DNA of 64,000 bases from Sympetrum striolatum (taxonomy: Eukaryota > Arthropoda > Insecta > Odonata > Libellulidae), in NCBI GenBank assembly GCA_947579665.1, contig OX388341.1:6252752-6316751 (forward strand). The letters are read 5' to 3'. Below the pieces are notes generated by a model. It had not been told where the DNA came from. It searched no databases and worked only from the letters and a program-made list of their open reading frames with translations. The position numbers were made by a program, and so were the translations under genes. How positions within the stretch are numbered: position 1 is the stretch's first letter; each line of letters begins with the position of its first letter. Shown here piece by piece: positions 1 to 10,869 of this stretch.

Positions 1-1260
1 ATCGAACCCAGGAACAGCATGGTCTTATCTAAATATTTTTTTTAATCGAGTCTTAAAATACATCTTTTAGCAGAGCAAGAACTTACTATCATTGCGTTAA
101 GTGACACTGAGGTTCAAAATTGCATTTTTTGGCGGTTTCATGTTAGGGCCTATACGGTGTAAAAATTTCATGTCAATGACGCTTGTGGTTTAGCCTGTGA
201 ATTAGTATCCTATCTATATATCTATATCCATGAATGAATCTGGTGAAGGAATTATATGTAATAGATACAAGAAAAAGTTGCTTGCATTCTGCAAACATAT
301 TGATAATACAAATTTCAAGTTGATATCAATTCAAGAAGGTCCTCAGAAGAAAAAAAAAGAGATTGAAAATATTCTTAAAAATTAACGCAATTTATTTTAA
401 ATAGGAGAAATTTGCATCTACCTGGTGAAAAACTCATGCACATTTGGTGTCAGTTTCATAGATATAATAAAGAAGAGCATGTTTCCCGTGAGTTTGGTGA
501 AACCCCTATGATTTTGTATTCCCTATCCTACCGGGATGTATCTTAAAATATTTTGGAAACCGAATCATAAATAATTAGAAATTCCAGCCATACGTTTCTA
601 AATAGTAGAGATATGCCTGGTGTTGAACCTAGAATCTTTTGGAAGATGTGAATTCATATAACGCCCTGATAGAAATAAAACCTATTTGATTCAAATTTTT
701 AAGTTGATATCATACCGGGAAGGTACAAAATTAAAAAGACTCCTTTATCCATATACTGAAATGCATAGGGTAATGTAAATGGCTCTCTGGGATTGAACCA
801 AGGACGATCAGGGAAACCTAAACACCGCATATGAAATATATCTATGATCTTTATTTACCTGCCAAGTTTTAAGTTTAAACTTCTAAAGAATTCTATGTTA
901 TTAGGAAGTCGTTGAAAAAAAATCTTAAAAATCGAGAGCCATTTACATTACCCTATGCATTTCAGATGGGGATAATGGAGTCTTATTTCAGGACCATCCG
1001 ATATGATATGGACTTCAAACTTTGCATTAAATCGGATCAAGTCCTAAAAAGTTATAATATCTTTTCGCATCTGCTAATTGGTAATGGGTTCGACACCAGG
1101 CGTCTCAAAATATTAAATTGCTACATTTTTAAAGAATTTTTTGAACCCCTTCCCGATAACATTGAAACTTAAATCTTGGCATGTGAATAAAGATTATGTA
1201 TAAATTTCATATGCTTGCAGTATTAGATATAATTATCTGAAAACTTAAACATTAAGATTT
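1..1260. repeat. Old, diverged copies of the main array repeat
   Basis: The window opens inside a repeat unit with the motif ATCGAACCCAGGAACAG, the same one seen at about 37334, 41950 and 43108. The unit ends at about 215 with GTTTAGCCTGTGAATT and GTATCCTATC, followed by a degenerate spacer (ATGAATGAATC). A second unit starts at about 270 with a decayed TTGCTTGCATTCTGCAAAC hairpin. Near 925 the orientation appears to flip, since after that the monomers read GGGTTCGACACCAGG on the plus strand. Divergence from the 23-57 kb units is much greater, so these are ancient dispersed copies. Confidence 0.8.
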
Positions 1261-1634
1261 TCAAATGAAGATCAAAACAAAAAGACTGGAATTACGATAG
1301 GCAGCGCCATTTGAAGCTTATACGTCCAACCCGTGTAACACTGCTTAAATAATTGACTGCGAGAAATGTTTGTGCAAATCGTGAAGTTTGTTGATGAATA
1401 GAGGCTTAATACGCCCAAGCACGTTATACTAGTCATACATGAAGTATTTTTCATCTACATCGGCGACTTACCGTGGTAAAGTATACTTTTAACTGCAATT
1501 ATGCTGCGACTGGTGTAATTTTATTCATTGAAATTGGTAAAAATTGAGTAGAAGAGTTCTGCCTTCTTATGACCTATGATTAATTTTGTTTATTCATTGG
1601 TTGATTAAGGGAATCAAGGATATGCTTTTAGAAG

Positions 1635-4406
1635 ATGGACGTAAAAAATGAATTGAAAGAACGTAAACTCGCTCGCAAAAAATGGAAAGAAAAGAAAGTA
1701 ATGAAAATGCTTAGTAAGGCTGTTTCTGATGAACCCGAATCTCTTGTGGAGGAACACGAAGGTAAAAGAATGAAACTAGATGAAGAGAATGGAAGGAGTC
1801 GTTCAAAATATACCCAAGGGCGTACTGTAAGCGTTGCGGTTCCTGGATCAATTTTAGAAAATGCTCAATCCCCAGAGCTAAGGACTTATCTTGCCGGACA
1901 AATTGCCAGAGCTGTTTGTATTTTTAAGATCGATGAGGTGATTAAAATATTTACTATTTCCATGCACGATATGAAGTTCTTTCTATTGTAAGCTTAGTTA
2001 TTATGGCATTTGAAGAAGTTTTAATGGACGGTTTTTGCAATGAAGTGAAATATTTATCTACTTAGTGATCTTCGCTTGACATGTTTGCTTACACCTCAAT
2101 ATAACGCTTAAATGTAAAAAATTACAGGTCGTTGTGTTTGATGATTTGGCGGAAGAAGATACAACTCTTGACTATAATGAGACAGACGTTAAAGAAACAA
2201 GAAATTCTTGTGTCCAGCTTGCCAGAATCCTTCAGTACCTCGAATGTCCGCAGTATTTGCGAAAACAGTTGTTTCCATTACATAGAGACCTACAGTTTGC
2301 GGGAATCCTAAATCCTCTCGATGCCCCGCACCACCTTCGTCAAAACGACCCCTCTCTGTACAGGTAATATTGTTGTTATTAGTAATGATAGAATTCGTAA
2401 TTAGAATGTAGTTTAGAGAGCGAAGTCTTTCATTACACACTTTAAATCTACTTTTAAATGCACCACAATTTACAGAGATAAATTAAATATAAAAGGCTGT
2501 AATGAAACATATAACTTAAACTGTGAAGCGGTGGATTTTCTGGAGCTGAGCGATCTTTCAAAGATCGATGTATTCTGATTTAAATCGTTGTGACATATAA
2601 CAACCTGTCCAGAAATGATAATAATTCTCGATACAGCGAGGTAAATTAGTAAAAGTAAAATCTGTAAAAGCACAAGTTCTGCCAGGTTCTTCTACAACTA
2701 GTACTATCATGATAACCTTGAGAGAAGAACCAGTTACTCATATAGTTGGTAAACTTTAGAGCTTTCTCTGATTGTTCTTGTAGTAATGAAGGAACATAAG
2801 GGTGAATTTTGGACTAAGGAATAAAAAGAATTTTGTTAAACCACATAATGTCCGTTTAGTACCCTCTGGTTTTTATAAATTGTCTTAAGAAATTTGTGCA
2901 GAATAGTTCTTAACATTATATCTAAACATTAATAATGAAAAGTTTTTTATCGGGTTCATGGGAAGCTCATTATTCAGAAAAATAAAAACTATTTGTGAAA
3001 AAGCCCTACAATTAACATTTTGTAATTCACATATAACAATCATTATATGAAAACGGTGTGTACGATTTCCAATTTTTGGAAGATATAATTTTTTTCGCTA
3101 GTATGAAAAGCATCCTAACGTAAGCTTTTGTATGCTACATAACAGAGGCAAATCTGGAAATTACTAGAATGCACACATTGAATTAGGTGATTGCAAAAGT
3201 TTGATTTATGGGGTTGAGTTGGCATAAAAAAGAAACATTAAATAAAACATCCAATAAATCCAATCCAATAAATTTATCGATACGCTACAGGGTAATTTAA
3301 CATTGAAATCATAAATGTAATTCTTTCAAAAACATATTTGTCTTTTATTAGAAAAATATTGTATCAGTTAAATCAGTCTTTAAAGTGAGGATTGCTGTCA
3401 TTAAATGAATGTTATTGCAACTAGAGAAAGAAAATTTCCATTATATTGTAATTTAAAAATAAATATAATAAAAATTATGCCAAAATATTTAATTTGAACT
3501 ATAAAATATCGTAGATGTTCCATTATAGCTTTTGTTCCATTAAATGTAAAAAGGTACCAGTTTGCACAGGTTTTATCCTGCATACCACACATTTTTATCA
3601 CAAGCCATTTAAAAATATATTTGGAAATGCGTTAATGCATTTTTCAGAGAATATTCTCGCTCCGTGAATGGCTTCTATCAGTATTCTTACACTGAAGATG
3701 CCTAAAAAGAGAATTTCCAACAACTTGGTATATTATGATTGTTTCCTCATTATTTTATCAATCAGATTCAAGTTGTGTAACTGCAGGAATGTTTCCTTAT
3801 TAGAAAAAGGGTGATTGATTCCACGCAAAATGTTACAGGGAAGGGGTTGTGGCGAAGCGACCAGTGAAGCATCAAGGAAGTGCATCTTATGTGAATGTTG
3901 GACTTGGCAGGGATGCCTTTGTAGAGTGTGCTCTTCTGCCAGGAATGAGAGTGACTGTAAAACTAGAAGAAGAAGGTGATCCGGAAGGAAAGCTTAGAGG
4001 CTCTGTCGTCCCTCCGTGGCAGCCAAAAGCGCATTTGGGTACTTATTGGGGCTATCAGGTGCGCTTGGCTTCCTCTCTGAAAGCAGCTCTCTCCGAGTGT
4101 CCATTCGCAGGAGGGCAGTACGATTTAACCATCGGAACATCTGACAAGGGCACATCCCATATCCCAGAGTGTCTCCCTCCAGCTAAACACGTGCTCATAA
4201 TGTTTGGAGGACTACAAGGCATCGAAGCAGCTTTAGAAAATAATGGTGGAGTTCTTTTGAGAGAGGCAGGGGGAGACGCTTCCCTTTTATTTGATTACTA
4301 TTTTAACACTTGTCCTCAACAAGGTTCACGGACAATCAGAACTGAGGAAGCCATACTCATAAGTTTGTCAGTTCTTCAGCCAATAATAGATTCCTCAAGC
4401 AACTGA
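1635..4406 (+). CDS. SPOUT1: SPOUT1/C9orf114-family RNA methyltransferase, three exons
   Basis: Complete host gene, join(1635..1937, 2128..2363, 3839..4406), 368 residues; the human homologue is of similar length (about 376). The family has a SPOUT (trefoil-knot) methyltransferase fold with an inserted OB-like domain; in humans it is linked to RNA methylation and, as CENP-32, to spindle and centromere function. Exon 1 has a very basic N-terminus (residues 4-27, lysine/arginine rich, probably nuclear), then the conserved start of the fold, GRTVSVAVPGSI, at about residue 62. Exon 2 continues in phase as VVVFDDL. Exon 3 begins EGVVAKRPVKHQG (OB insert) and ends with the knot region, GTSDKG (279-284) and IMFGG (about 300-304), which should bind S-adenosylmethionine. 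Both introns are GT/AG: donors at 1938 and 2364, acceptors ending at 2127 and 3838. The joins are phase 0 and phase 2 and restore the family sequence exactly. The start has a fair context (aagATGg). No lesion is seen. The family call is firm; the substrate in this organism is unknown. Confidence 0.95.
1938..2127 (+). other. Intron 1 of the SPOUT1-like gene
   Basis: 190-bp intron in phase 0, donor GTGATT and acceptor TTACAG. Reading through it gives a stop at about 1989, so splicing is needed for the VVVFDD segment to follow IDE. Confidence 0.88.
2364..3838 (+). other. Intron 2 of the SPOUT1-like gene
   Basis: 1475-bp AT-rich intron in phase 2, donor GTAATA and acceptor TGTTACAG. It splits an arginine codon (AG|G). 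I see no gene, repeat-array monomer or recognisable transposon inside it. Confidence 0.9.
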
Positions 4407-4409
4407 TAA

Positions 4410-4415
4410 AATAAA
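4410..4415 (+). terminator. Polyadenylation signal AATAAA of the SPOUT1-like gene
   Basis: AATAAA lies 4 bases after the stop codon, unusually close. The following TTTTCTCTTTTATTT is T-rich, as expected downstream of a cleavage site. If it is used, the 3' UTR is only about 20-30 bases. Confidence 0.6.
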
Positions 4416-4879
4416 TGCCGTTTCCAATTATTTTCTCTTTTATTTACTTCGTGTCACCGTATTATTGTAAGTGTAATTAAGGTTTTAGAAAATTGATGAT
4501 TTTATGAAAATAGTTTGGGTAAAAAATGTAATAGAGGTGGAAATTATAAGTAAGCAGGATAAAATAAGTGACAAATATTTAAGTACATATTGATGCTTGA
4601 AATTAGTGTAAATAATGATAATAATTTTTAAATGAGTTACATTTCAGAGTAAATATAACAAAGACTTAGGCTAAAAAGGATTGAGAATAGTAATTGAGGT
4701 CACATCCGTAATATATTGATGCTTCTCCATGTATAAGATGAGAAAAATATTACTGTATTTCCCGAGCTATAAGATGCACTTTTTTACTCCAAAATATGCT
4801 CTAAAATCAGTCTCAGTTGCTTCTCTGGTACCAAATGCAGGAATACGTTGGATAATTCCGTTCCACCAGCTGTAAATTA
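4416..4879. other. Intergenic, nothing recognised
   Basis: AT-rich sequence downstream of the methyltransferase gene. No ORF, repeat monomer or transposon end is recognised. Confidence 0.6.
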
Positions 4880-6260
4880 GATGTGATTTCAACTTATACA
4901 GAAAATTTCAGGTCAAGATTTGTTCAGAAAGTTTCTTTAAATGCACAAAAGTATGCGGAGGCCATCTGTCACATTAAAATTGGCTTGACTCATATTTATA
5001 TATTTTATTTAATCCAATTCCGAGAAGGTCCTAAAAATAAGATTCCTCATCCCAATTTGAAATGCACTGAGGAATGTAAATGGTGCATCAAGCCAAGGAT
5101 CATTAGGACACAACTGCGTATATGTAATGAATTTAGGACTTCTGTTCACCTGCTGGGCTTTACATTCCCATGTTGCAGGGAACGGATTAAAAAAAAACAT
5201 AAAAATTGCCACAATGTATGTGTTTAAAATAAGAGAATCTTGCACCCACCTGGCTTTGAGCTCACACACTTGTGATGACAATTCTATGGCCGTTAATATA
5301 GAAGGGCGAGTTTTCTGGGACCTCAGTGATTTTGATTTCTCTATTCAACCGGTAGTTTCCTATAAAATATTTTTGAAAAACTCCAAAAGGCTGTAACTTT
5401 GTCCCTGCTATTTATGTATATGCACGAAAAGTTTGTTTCTACCATCTGCAGAATCAAAATAGGAAATGATGATCGTAAAAGGTAAGTACCCGAAAGAATA
5501 GAAATTTAATCAAGATTCTTGATTTGGTTGAGTAGTATAATTTTCGAATCGAAATTATGAGAATTGGGGCAAAATTGACCAGGAAAATTTTGTTGCAGTA
5601 AGCAATGAGTCCCCATGGCAACCAAGGCTATCCAAGCTCAAGCGTTTCTCATTTGAACGCTATGGGGTTTTAAGTCCGAATTAACAGGAAGGATTAATGT
5701 CAGAATTATGTTAAGGAGTCATTTACTGTGATGCCAACAATTGCAATGTATTGGCATCAAACCCAGGAACAGCACAGACTTATCAAATTTTTTACCTTAA
5801 ACGGATTCTTGATATACATCTTCTAACAGAGACAGAAATTCCAATTATTTCGAAAAGTGCATCAAAATAAATAATGAAAACTACCTCAATGTATTTAAAA
5901 TGGGGGATATATTTACCCCCTGCTTCGAACCTGGGTCTTTCTGATAATACTTTCTATGCAACACAACAGAATATTGCCATTTTTAACTATGGGTGAAAAT
6001 TCAAGCAGAAATATTGAGTGCAACTGCCTCAAACGACGATTTTTTTCGAAAACCAATTCTTAATATACATCTTACAGGAAAGCAAGAACTTCCCATCATT
6101 TCGATAAGTGCTTCTAAATAAATAATGAAAAATTACCTCAATGTATTTTAAATGACAGATTCTTGCATTGACCTAGCATCGAACCCAGGATGTTATAAAT
6201 AGACAGACTTAAATCTTCGATATGTCTGAGTTTTTTTAGGTATTTTTCTTCATGCTTCGT
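4880..6260 (+). repeat. Diverged copy of the array repeat, plus orientation
   Basis: Recognisable monomer remnants in order: a TCCGAGAAGGTCCTAAAAATA block with AAATGCACTGAGGAATGTAAATGG near 5020-5080, then type-II blocks with CATCAAACCCAGGAACAGC near 5757, TTCGAACCTGGGTCTTTC near 5925 and CATCGAACCCAGGATG near 6178. Spacing of the last three is about 165-255 bp. Divergence and indels are far greater than in the main array. Confidence 0.7.
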
Positions 6261-7521
6261 GGTTCAAATTCTAACTGCACCATGGATTTATTTTTTCATA
6301 TAGTCTTTCTCAACTTCCATTTTGACTGGAGCATTGAATGTTTGATAGAAACTTATTTTAATTCCATAATCTGGTTTCCTCCTAGTAGAGAAATTTGATT
6401 TAGGTTTTAATAATAATAAGCCAATTTTAGATTGTCCTTTCTATCCTTTTTGGGTATGGGTGAGGGTGCGTATTTATGTTCCCCTAAAAATCAGGAACAA
6501 TAAGTTCCACATCTTTTACCTTTGAATTGTTAAATGTAATCATTTTGCTGATAACAGGAAACATAATTTGTACCCAATTGTTCACTAGTCAACCACAGAT
6601 GTGAATTTGAAAGATGTCATTGAAGGAAATAAAACCTATTCTCATAATGTTGAATGAGAAACTGTTGTGTTATTGAACCAGAATGATTAGTAAGCATATA
6701 GTGTTTCTCCATTCAAACTTTTCTCCATTGAGTTTTCTGCCTTTGATCTATGGGAAACACCAAATACCATAGACCATATTAATACATACAAAGAATGATA
6801 GGTGCAAATACTTATTAAAATTTCTTAGAAATAAGTGCTAAATGAAATCACGTTCTTATATAACTTGGATAGACATCCTGCTATATTGTATGGTCATTTC
6901 GTTTAGACTGAGAACCCAAACAAAATTTAAATGCAGCGACAGAAAAAGTGGGACTGCAAATATTGGGTATGGAAAGTTAGGGACCATCATAAAGTGTTCA
7001 AAAGGAGCAACCACCGGAAATGAGTGGTCAGGCAAAACTGCAATCGTATTGCAGGAAGTTAAAATGTTTTGTTGCTTCCATCCCACCTTTCTCTGTCTTT
7101 CATGCTGCCAATTTCTAAGAAGGGTCTCTTCATGGGCACATGCCTACTTGTCCTTAGAAAGAGATTACCTTAGTTACATTGTCTTTTATAACAAACCAAA
7201 TAACTTTCACCAAGTCTGCATTTTTAGCAAGGTTGATTCCTTCCCTGCCTTGCTTGTCTTCACAACTAGTTAACGTCTGGCCATCCTTCAAATAAAAAAA
7301 TATTTCTGACCGAAATAAGTTCCCACCAAAAATTCCCGAAACCAAAAGAACAGAGTTATGAAGCTGAAGTTATGTGCTGAATGTGCTAAAAATATAAAAA
7401 TTAGAAACCAATTATACAGGCCAACAAATTTTAACTTTTTTCTAACATGGATGGTTATAGCTCTTGTTAACCAATTTTGAGCTGCTGATTACAGATTTGA
7501 ATTCGAAAAAGCTCAAACACG
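6261..7521. other. Intergenic, nothing firmly recognised
   Basis: An open stretch of 143 codons at 6842-7273 (plus) overlaps open stretches on the minus strand at 6856-7086 and 7154-7345. None resembles a family I know and none has clear splice sites. It could be decayed transposon coding sequence. Confidence 0.5.
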
Positions 7522-7523
7522 TA

Positions 7524-7682
7524 GGGGGCCATAGACAAATAACGTTACACAATTTGCGTGAGGGGGGTCCAGCCAGGCATAACGGTCATGGTACATGGAG
7601 GGAGAATCAAGCCAGGCGGCACGTGGGAGGTTTGGGGTCGAAAATTGGAGAATTTTGCACTACGTAATTTGTGTATGACCCC
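7524..7682. mobile_element. Small MITE with TA target duplication and imperfect inverted ends
   Basis: Left end GGGGGCCATAGACAAATAAC; the reverse complement of the right end reads GGGGTCATACACAAATTACG, matching at about 17 of 20 positions. TA flanks both sides (7522-7523 and 7683-7684). Size, ends and TA duplication fit a non-autonomous Tc1/mariner-superfamily element. It has no coding capacity. Confidence 0.55.
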
Positions 7683-7739
7683 TAAGGATGTTTTGTTTAG
7701 GTGACTTTTACCTTTTTTTTCCAACTGTCATTCCCCCAT

Positions 7740-8584
7740 TTCATCTGTTTCCCCCTGCCACACACCGAAATCCGCTACGACATTAAAATATTTCATACTA
7801 TTGATTCGAATACAGATGCTTCTGCACTGCAAAGGTGTTTGACAGATATCTCTGAATGGTGCAAAACAAATGCTATGTTTTTAAATATTAGTAAATGTAA
7901 TGTTGTCACCTTCTGCAAATCCAAGTCACCTATAATAACTGACTATTCATTATCTGGAAAAAGTCTTGTAAGATTGGACCATAAACTGGATTTGGGTGTT
8001 CTCTTTGTTTCCGACTTGTCTTTCAGTAGGCACATAGATACCATAATTACTAAAGCCTATAAAATTCTTGGTTTCATGTATAGAAATTGTAGGGATTTTA
8101 ACAATATTTTTTGCTATAGACATTTATATATCACCCTAGTTCGACCAGTTCTCGAATATAGTTCAATAGTTTGGTCCCCTTCTTATCATAAGTACGACTT
8201 AGGCTTAGAGAGAGTCCAGAATAAATTTCTGAGACTGGTGGCTTTTAAGTTTGGAATTGAGAGAGAAAGTGGAGAATATGAAAAGACATTGAAATTACTA
8301 AATATACACACACTCTCTGCTCGTAGGAAGCAAAATGGAGTTCTATTCTTACACTCTCTGTTAAATAATCATATCAAGTCTTCTTATCTTTTATCTCTTA
8401 TAAATTTTAGGGTTCCAATTGTTCATTCAAGATCCCATCATTTATTTCATATTCCATATGTATGTAATAACTATTTGTATTTTCTGCCTATTTTTAGAAT
8501 AATGAGAGATTTTAATAGTCATTGTAAATCCGCTGATATATTTTACTTTTCACACAATGTATTCAGAAATTTTATTTTAAAAAA
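7740..8584 (+). pseudogene. 5'-truncated Jockey/CR1-like LINE reverse transcriptase, C-terminal part
   Basis: An open frame of about 280 residues begins just at a damaged form of the reverse transcriptase active-site box (RYDIKIFHTI where F/Y-ADD-x-K-I-F is expected). It continues with SEWCKTNAMFLNISKCNV, the DLGVLFVSDLSFSRHI block, and YITLVRPVLEYSSIVWSP, all typical of the thumb region of Jockey/CR1-clade LINEs, and ends with a hydrophobic tail. The fingers, palm and endonuclease are missing, as expected for 5' truncation during target-primed reverse transcription. The frame has no internal stop, so insertion may be fairly recent. No host role is implied. Confidence 0.85.
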
Positions 8585-8818
8585 TGTTTAATGGTGCAGA
8601 ATTATTAAGGTGTATTTTTCTTTTATTGTAACATGTAATGTGTTATCTCCAATTTAATTGTAATTTTCATTTGTGTCAATCTTCTTTAATTAAGCTCATA
8701 TGTTTATTTTCAAACTTTTCAAATGTTACCTTGGTCATTTTCAACATTTGTAATAGGACATCTGTCCGTTTAAATAAAGTATTATAAAGTATTATAAAGT
8801 ATTATTATAAAGTATTAT
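8585..8818 (+). repeat. LINE 3' UTR with terminal tandem repeat
   Basis: AT-rich tail after the LINE stop codon, ending in AATAAAG followed by about four copies of a 10-13-base AGTATTATAA-type repeat at 8773-8818. Short tandem repeats instead of poly(A) are common at the 3' ends of some LINE clades. Confidence 0.65.
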
Positions 8819-9110
8819 GCCACCATCACTGTTTTTCCGTCCGTTGAGGCTGCTGGAAAACAATTCTCAGGATCAGCAAAAAGCCCACACGGAAAAACTT
8901 TTCTCTCAGTTAGCTCTTCATATTTTTGGATTGCGTTACATTCATTGAGGGTACCATATCTTGTAGATTCATTTTCAAATGCCTTGGCATACAAAAGTCT
9001 TTTCACAAGTGGTGCCCATTTAGAACTTTTCCTCCTACACACAAGCCCAAAATTTGACGCCTTCTATCTAATTCGTCTTTCATGTGAATGCTGTAGCATA
9101 TATTTACATA
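8817..9110 (-). pseudogene. YqaJ-type exonuclease domain fragment, broken
   Basis: Minus-strand frame reads HSHERRIR, an in-frame stop (TAG), then KASNFGLVCRRK, YGTLNECNAIQKYEEL and NPE-like and STDGK blocks. The order R-I-x-A-S-x-F-G-x-V, Y-G-x-x-N-E-x-x-A, then a P/S-D-G box is that of YqaJ-like viral-recombinase/exonuclease domains, which are widespread in arthropod genomes, often as mobile or virus-derived genes. The nuclease core needs the E of NE and the D of DG, and both are present. The fragment stops where the LINE tail begins and carries a nonsense codon, so it is a relic. Confidence 0.7.
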
Positions 9111-9479
9111 ACAAGACCAAACTTTTTACCAAAATTCAGCAGTATAATCTTTCAGTATTTTTACCTGATATCAGATCTATATTTCTTTAATGGTACCATT
9201 TTCTTCAATTGAAGAAGAGTTTAGTAGGAATAACATTCTAATTTGATATCCTTCTTTCTCGATTTATTTATTTGCAGCCATGAGGGTATTACTTGAAGTA
9301 TGAACTATTTAAATAATTAGTTCCAATGCTGCTCTAGAAGGTTGGTGCATTGCACAAACATTTGTTTTTAAGCTTTTATTAGGAAGTTCAATTTCGTAAT
9401 ATTCAAAATGCTAATACAAAACCTCACTCTCTCTGCAATGATTTTATTATGAGAGAATAGTGTATCCTAAGTCTCAGAA
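9111..9479. other. Intergenic, nothing recognised
   Basis: AT-rich sequence between the YqaJ fragment and the Penelope-like element. No motif is recognised. Confidence 0.5.
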
Positions 9480-9780
9480 TATGAGAAAAGATCTCGTGTT
9501 TCCCCAGTGCAAGTGTGGAAAGAATAATTCTCGGGTCTCCAACCAGATATCAATTCTGCATAAAGCCAACGTTTCGGCCACGATCTCTGTAGCCATTTGT
9601 TGGGCGAAGTTCCAGGTTTACTTGGTTTTTCTGCTAATATAGGAGGAACCAGTCCCTTTCAATTCTGTGATTGGTTGGCGAGGCTGTATCATGTCAGTCT
9701 GTGAATGGCAGCAATCACCACTATCGGGCCAAGCTAAATTCAGTCCTTGCCACACTCAGCCATAGGGCGTATAGCTTTTC
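9480..9780 (-). repeat. Left inverted flank of a Penelope-like element
   Basis: The reverse complement of this stretch contains GTGGCCGAAACGTTGGCTTT and CATGTCAG with GTTGGCGAGG blocks. These match the right flank at about 10395-10600 (GTGGCCAAAACATTGGTTTT, GTTGGCGAGGTT reversed) in the same order. Inverted or direct terminal copies are known for Penelope-like retroelements. Confidence 0.65.
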
Positions 9781-9784
9781 AGAC

Positions 9785-10360
9785 CAGGAAAGTCTTCACG
9801 ATAGGATGAGACACCTAAAGATGATGTTTTAGAAAACGGATACCACTAAAAAAAATTGACCAGGCCCTTAAAAGGGCTGAAAATGGGACAAGGACGGAGC
9901 AAACTGAGGAAAAACCCACAACCAAGGAATACCTAACATATACAGCCCCAGTTTCCAGAATCATCACAAGAACCCTCTGGAAGCACAACATCAAGACTAT
10001 CTTCCTACTAGGAAATTGGGTAGTCAACTACCAAGAGTAGAGGACCAACTGGGCCTGAAAACTTGAATGTTTACATCAGTGAAACGGGTATGACAATCTA
10101 AAATCGGATAACAGAGCATTCCTGCCACATTCTAAAACAACTGGAAAAATTGGCCATCTTTGAGCATAGTCTAGAAGAAGGACATGATATATACTTTGAA
10201 GAAACAAAGATGCTGTGGAGGGCTCCGACCTTCTGGAACCGGAAAATGAAGGAGCCTATTGAAATATAATTAGAAAAGAACAACCTCAACAGAGATGAAG
10301 GATTCACCCTCCACAAAACGTGGCAGCTGATCCTTCGCAAGATCTCAGAGAGACATGGAC
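9785..10360 (+). pseudogene. Penelope-like element C-terminal relic (GIY-YIG endonuclease region)
   Basis: Plus-strand frames, with several stops and shifts, give blocks typical of the end of Penelope-like polyproteins: KPTTKEYLTYTAPVSRIITR and LWKHNIKTIF before the endonuclease, then EHSLEEGHDIYFEETKML, a tryptophan-rich F-W-N-R-K-M-K-E-P-I-E-I block and NNLNRDEGF. The GIY-YIG motif itself is lost near 10040-10100. Mutations are numerous, so this is an old copy. Confidence 0.8.
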
Positions 10361-10383
10361 CCCCATCCCACCACAGGCTGACG

Positions 10384-10610
10384 TAACGCGGCCACGCCAA
10401 TCAATCACGGACTGACATGACACAACCTCGCCAACCAAGCATGGAAGTGAAAGGGTCCTCCCATATTAGTGGACCAACTAAGTTAAACTGGCACTTTGTC
10501 CTGAAGATGGCCTCTGAGATTGTGGCCAAAACATTGGTTTTATGCTGAATTTGTACCCATTTGGAGACCCGACAATTACTCTTTCTCGTGGCTATTTTCT
10601 ATGGCTATCT
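10384..10610 (+). repeat. Right inverted flank of the Penelope-like element
   Basis: Contains CGCCAACCAAGC, CTGAAGATGGCCTCTGAGAT and GTGGCCAAAACATTGGTTTT, the inverted counterparts of 9480-9780. The CTGAAGATGG...AAACATTGG pattern is typical of noncoding ends of Penelope-like elements. Confidence 0.65.
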
Positions 10611-10734
10611 GAAATTTGAAGATGGTTAGGCTTTCATAGGACTTGATATTTGAAAAGAGAACGATTCAAGACATTTACAATTGTTCAAGAAAAAGTTTGA
10701 TTTTGTTATTTTATCTTTGAATTTGGCTTTCAGA

Positions 10735-10863
10735 TTTGATTGAGGTCACTGAAATGTGGGTAGAAAAAGAGATGCAAAAACTCTTTGTGGATCAAGCAAT
10801 CCAAAATTTATCTTTTGAAATGCACGCCTTGCTAAAAAAATAGCTGATAAACTGAAGATAGAG
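10735..10863 (+). pseudogene. Possible exon fragment of an unrecognised gene
   Basis: A stretch preceded by a pyrimidine-rich acceptor (TTTGGCTTTCAG) encodes LIEVTEMWVEKEMQKLFVDQ and similar, and ends at a good donor (ATAGAG|GTAAGC at 10863). The frame must shift once, near 10815, to reach that donor (ARLAKKIADKLKIE). A possible next exon follows TATGTTTTAG at 11069 (VSKEACISYNPDLYYV). The protein is acidic and helical-looking, and I do not recognise it. It could equally be chance. Confidence 0.3.
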
Positions 10864-10869
10864 GTAAGC

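Noticed and set aside
1272..1454. Minus-strand 60-codon frame upstream of the methyltransferase gene.
   Set aside because: No family resemblance, and it overlaps the probable 5' region of the plus-strand gene.
6842..7273. A 143-codon open frame as a gene.
   Set aside because: No recognised domain, overlaps equally open minus-strand frames, and has no promoter or splice context. Left as unrecognised.
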